Positions 62,068 through 64,000 of a stretch of DNA of 64,000 nt are shown here, in pieces (positions within the stretch are counted from its first letter, which is position 1; each line of letters starts with the position of its first letter). The translations under genes were made by a program, and so were the position numbers. Below the pieces are notes generated by a model, which did not search any database, was not told the DNA's origin, and saw only the letters and a list, made by a program, of their open reading frames with translations. Source of the stretch: Bog-950 sp044228435. Lineage in GTDB: Bacteria; Bacteroidota; Bacteroidia; Chitinophagales; LD1. The stretch is from assembly GCA_044228435.1 (NCBI GenBank), contig JBGAUW010000012.1, positions 1 to 64,000 on the forward strand. The letters are read 5' to 3'.

Positions 62068-63744
62068 TTACTTGGTTACTACAAAGCGCTGGGTGCTAAA
62101 AGCCTGGCTTGTACCGGTAAGCTGCAGGCAATAGTTGCCGGCTGCTAAAGCAGAAACATCCAGTTGGCCTGCATTGCCCGAAAAGCTATCACGCAACACT
62201 ACCTGGCCGTTGCTATTGGTTATAATCGCCAGCAAATTTTCGCAGTAAGCGTTGTTAGGGTTCTGCAAGCGTACAAATAATTGTTTAGATGTTGGATTTG
62301 GAAACAAGCTTACGTGTAAATCAGATTTTGTTGCACTCTCAATACTACTAACCAGCCCTTGGGGTTCATAAATCCAAAGTTCGCGGCCTGCGCTGTTAAA
62401 GTTAGCGGGTACAAGCACTTTGTTGCCCCACATTTTAAAATCAAATATATCGGCCGAGCCACAGCTTATTAGAATATTAAACGGATGCGGGTTAATAGCA
62501 CCTACAGGCATAACCGAAAAAGTTCCTGCATCGGTGCCATCACTTTCCATAAATACCTGGTTACCTGTTGCCGTATCGTAAGCCGCAAAGAAAACCTTGC
62601 CACCGGCACCGGTTAAAAAGCTGCCGTTTTCAAGAAACCAGTAATTAGGCAGGGTGTAAGCCCCTAAGTTTACACTATCAAGGGCCAGGGTGTTTTGGTT
62701 AATTGAATAGAACTTGTGATTATCGGTGCCTAAAAAGTAAACCTTGTTATTACAAAAGCTAAGGCTGCCATATGCATCTATATTAGCAGCCGAAGGCACT
62801 ACCTGCGGTTCTGCATCTGCCACCGACATGCTGTAAATATTGCTGTGTGCCATATTGCTGGCTATAAAAACCAACTGATTATTCACTACGTTAAGCGATG
62901 TAGGGTATGAGTTTCCACCGGTGGCCAGTACGATTCTTTTTAACTCAGTACCATCAAAACTAAATAAATCGCTGCCCTGGCCGCTGGTTGCCCCAACCAT
63001 ATATAGTTTGCCGTTAAAAGCCACCAGCTTTTCTACCGACATAATATCCAACGGGCTTCCGGCTAAATCAAAGGCCATACGTGTTCCTTCGGTGGTGCCG
63101 TTAGTCATCCATAGCTGTGGCCTGCCCACGTTATTGGTTAAAATAAAATAGGCATTACCGTTTAACTCGCAGTAGCCTTGCGCCGGATTGTATTGTGATA
63201 AAGCAAGTATGGATTTAGTGCCGCTTAAGGTGCCATCAGTGCTCATTAAATCCGTACTGGTGCAAAACAAAACTTTGTTGCCAAACAAGGCCGCCCTTTG
63301 TGGGCTAAGGCCGTCGTTCCAGTTTTGGTTCATATCGGCAATTTTAACTGTGCCACCTGGTGTACCATCGCTGGCAAAAAGGTCGAAATCCCAATTTTCA
63401 TTATCGGTGGCTACAAAAACCATTTTATTGCCAACGGTTATAATATTGCCCATTTGCGAGGCACCGGTAGGGTTTATATCTTTTACCATTACAGTACCCT
63501 GCGGAGTGCCGTCGGTTTTCCAAAGCTCTTCATTACCGGTGGTATCTTGCCCATAGTAGTAAAGGCTGCCGTTCAGTTCGGTAAAGTTGCTTAGTTCACC
63601 GGCGCCGTAAATATGCTTGCTGCTATCCGTCCATAAAAACTCTTCGGTGCCATGTTGCGGGTTCATTTCAATAAGCGAAAAAGTTCCGCCGGCATTGGTT
63701 AGCGTAGCTGCAAATAACAGTACGGGTAAAAGTGTTGTTTTCAT
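62068..63744 (-). CDS. ELWxxDGT-repeat T9SS-sorted protein
   Basis: Secreted protein of 558 residues from the ATG at 63744 (MKTTLLPVLLFAATLTNA, signal); the longer start at 63777 is unlikely. It carries many ELWxxDGT-type repeats (ELWKTDGTPQGTVMVKDINP, LFASDGTPGGTVKIAD, LWMTNGTTEGTRM, VFMESDGTDAGTFSV), which form a propeller of unknown role. The C-terminus (VSLFPNPTSKQLFV onward) is a T9SS type A domain. Single gene. Confidence 0.85.
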   Translation of the reverse strand: MKTTLLPVLLFAATLTNAGGTFSLIEMNPQHGTEEFLWTDSSKHIYGAGELSNFTELNGSLYYYGQDTTGNEELWKTDGTPQGTVMVKDINPTGASQMGNIITVGNKMVFVATDNENWDFDLFASDGTPGGTVKIADMNQNWNDGLSPQRAALFGNKVLFCTSTDLMSTDGTLSGTKSILALSQYNPAQGYCELNGNAYFILTNNVGRPQLWMTNGTTEGTRMAFDLAGSPLDIMSVEKLVAFNGKLYMVGATSGQGSDLFSFDGTELKRIVLATGGNSYPTSLNVVNNQLVFIASNMAHSNIYSMSVADAEPQVVPSAANIDAYGSLSFCNNKVYFLGTDNHKFYSINQNTLALDSVNLGAYTLPNYWFLENGSFLTGAGGKVFFAAYDTATGNQVFMESDGTDAGTFSVMPVGAINPHPFNILISCGSADIFDFKMWGNKVLVPANFNSAGRELWIYEPQGLVSSIESATKSDLHVSLFPNPTSKQLFVRLQNPNNAYCENLLAIITNSNGQVVLRDSFSGNAGQLDVSALAAGNYCLQLTGTSQAFSTQRFVVTK

Positions 63745-63866
63745 AACGTTTAATTTAGTAACACAAAGTAACCACAACTACTACCAAGGGCATTGTAAAT
63801 TTAGGATGAAATCTTGTAAGGGCAAAAGCCGGCTTTACTGGGTAAATCTATTGCATATTTACGCAA

Positions 63867-64000
63867 TTACCTGTTTTTAACTGCCTCTTTACTGTATTTA
63901 AACAAGTAATACTGCTGCATAAACCAGGCTTCTATCTTGTTTATAGCCTTCGCCCCGCCAATGTGTTTAGCCTCTATAAAAGTTTTAGCTGTTTTTTCGA
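63867..64000 (-). CDS. C-terminus of a gene running off the right edge
   Basis: Partial frame on the minus strand with stop TAA at 63867-63869. The 43 visible residues (starting EKTAKTFIEAKHIGGAKAIN, ending SKEAVKNR) are basic and helical. The N-terminal part lies outside the window and the function cannot be told. The frame is open to the very edge and the peptide has normal composition, so it is probably real. Confidence 0.55.
   Translation of the reverse strand, partial: EKTAKTFIEAKHIGGAKAINKIEAWFMQQYYLFKYSKEAVKNR

Noticed and set aside
1..64000. tRNA, rRNA or known riboswitch structures
   Set aside because: I saw no T-loop GTTCRANNC with matching acceptor arms, no rRNA-like stretch and no riboswitch core; a covariance-model scan would be the decisive test.

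Overview
The window is an ordinary-looking stretch of chromosome from a member of the Bacteroidota, probably from the Chitinophagales/Sphingobacteriales side. Three things point there. Ten secreted proteins end in a type IX secretion (T9SS) type A sorting domain with a (Y/F)PNP motif. Many genes are preceded by the Bacteroidota -7 element TAnnTTTG, some with a TTTG/TTG about 18-21 bases upstream, rather than a strong Shine-Dalgarno sequence. The housekeeping proteins (SerS, AsnS, Rho, RpoN) have Bacteroidota-type features. I see no rRNA, tRNA, CRISPR array, integrase, transposase or phage module.

Layout. 1-7.3 kb: three T9SS cargo proteins, among them a glycine-rich protein with eight tandem 79-residue repeats, and a divergent TetR/cupin pair that shares a palindromic operator. 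7.3-16.8 kb: scattered single genes (DUF2200, hydrolases, a luciferase-like monooxygenase, an AraC regulator, an SDR, a metallo-hydrolase, a methyltransferase) with two more T9SS proteins. 16.8-34.5 kb: T9SS proteins (PKD, SprB-like, subtilase), an EF-hand protein, lipoproteins, an M19 peptidase, FKBP, a Bax inhibitor-1 protein, an Old Yellow Enzyme homologue, an amidase, a DUF1295 protein, an unlisted 47-residue membrane ORF, and serS. 34.6-41.4 kb: a T9SS protein and a small secreted protein, rho, a repeat-rich gap, the rpmH-rnpA-yidD cluster, a PAP2-like protein and a frameshifted gene. 41.4-44.7 kb: asnS and rpoN, divergent.

44.7-52.4 kb is a surface-polysaccharide cluster on the + strand: asnB, a GT4 glycosyltransferase, a Wza-like export lipoprotein, a Wzc-like tyrosine autokinase with a striking Gly-Tyr tail, and a WecA/MraY-like phosphosugar transferase. 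The last four would together start a lipid-linked glycan, extend it and export it. The cluster closes on a 22-bp perfect terminator stem. 52.4-64 kb: lipoproteins, a YkuK-like protein, a flavin reductase-like protein, a large unknown protein, two tandem S41 proteases, an AraC regulator, an ELWxxDGT-repeat T9SS protein, and the C-terminus of a gene that runs off the right edge.

I did not find a clearly new multi-gene system. The observations most worth checking are the shared operator at 5.2 kb, an Omp28-like protein without its usual cysteines, the Wzc Gly-Tyr tail, the small ORF at 32.7 kb, the frameshifted gene at 40.7-41.3 kb, the rpmH/rnpA start problem, and several families of intergenic palindromes.
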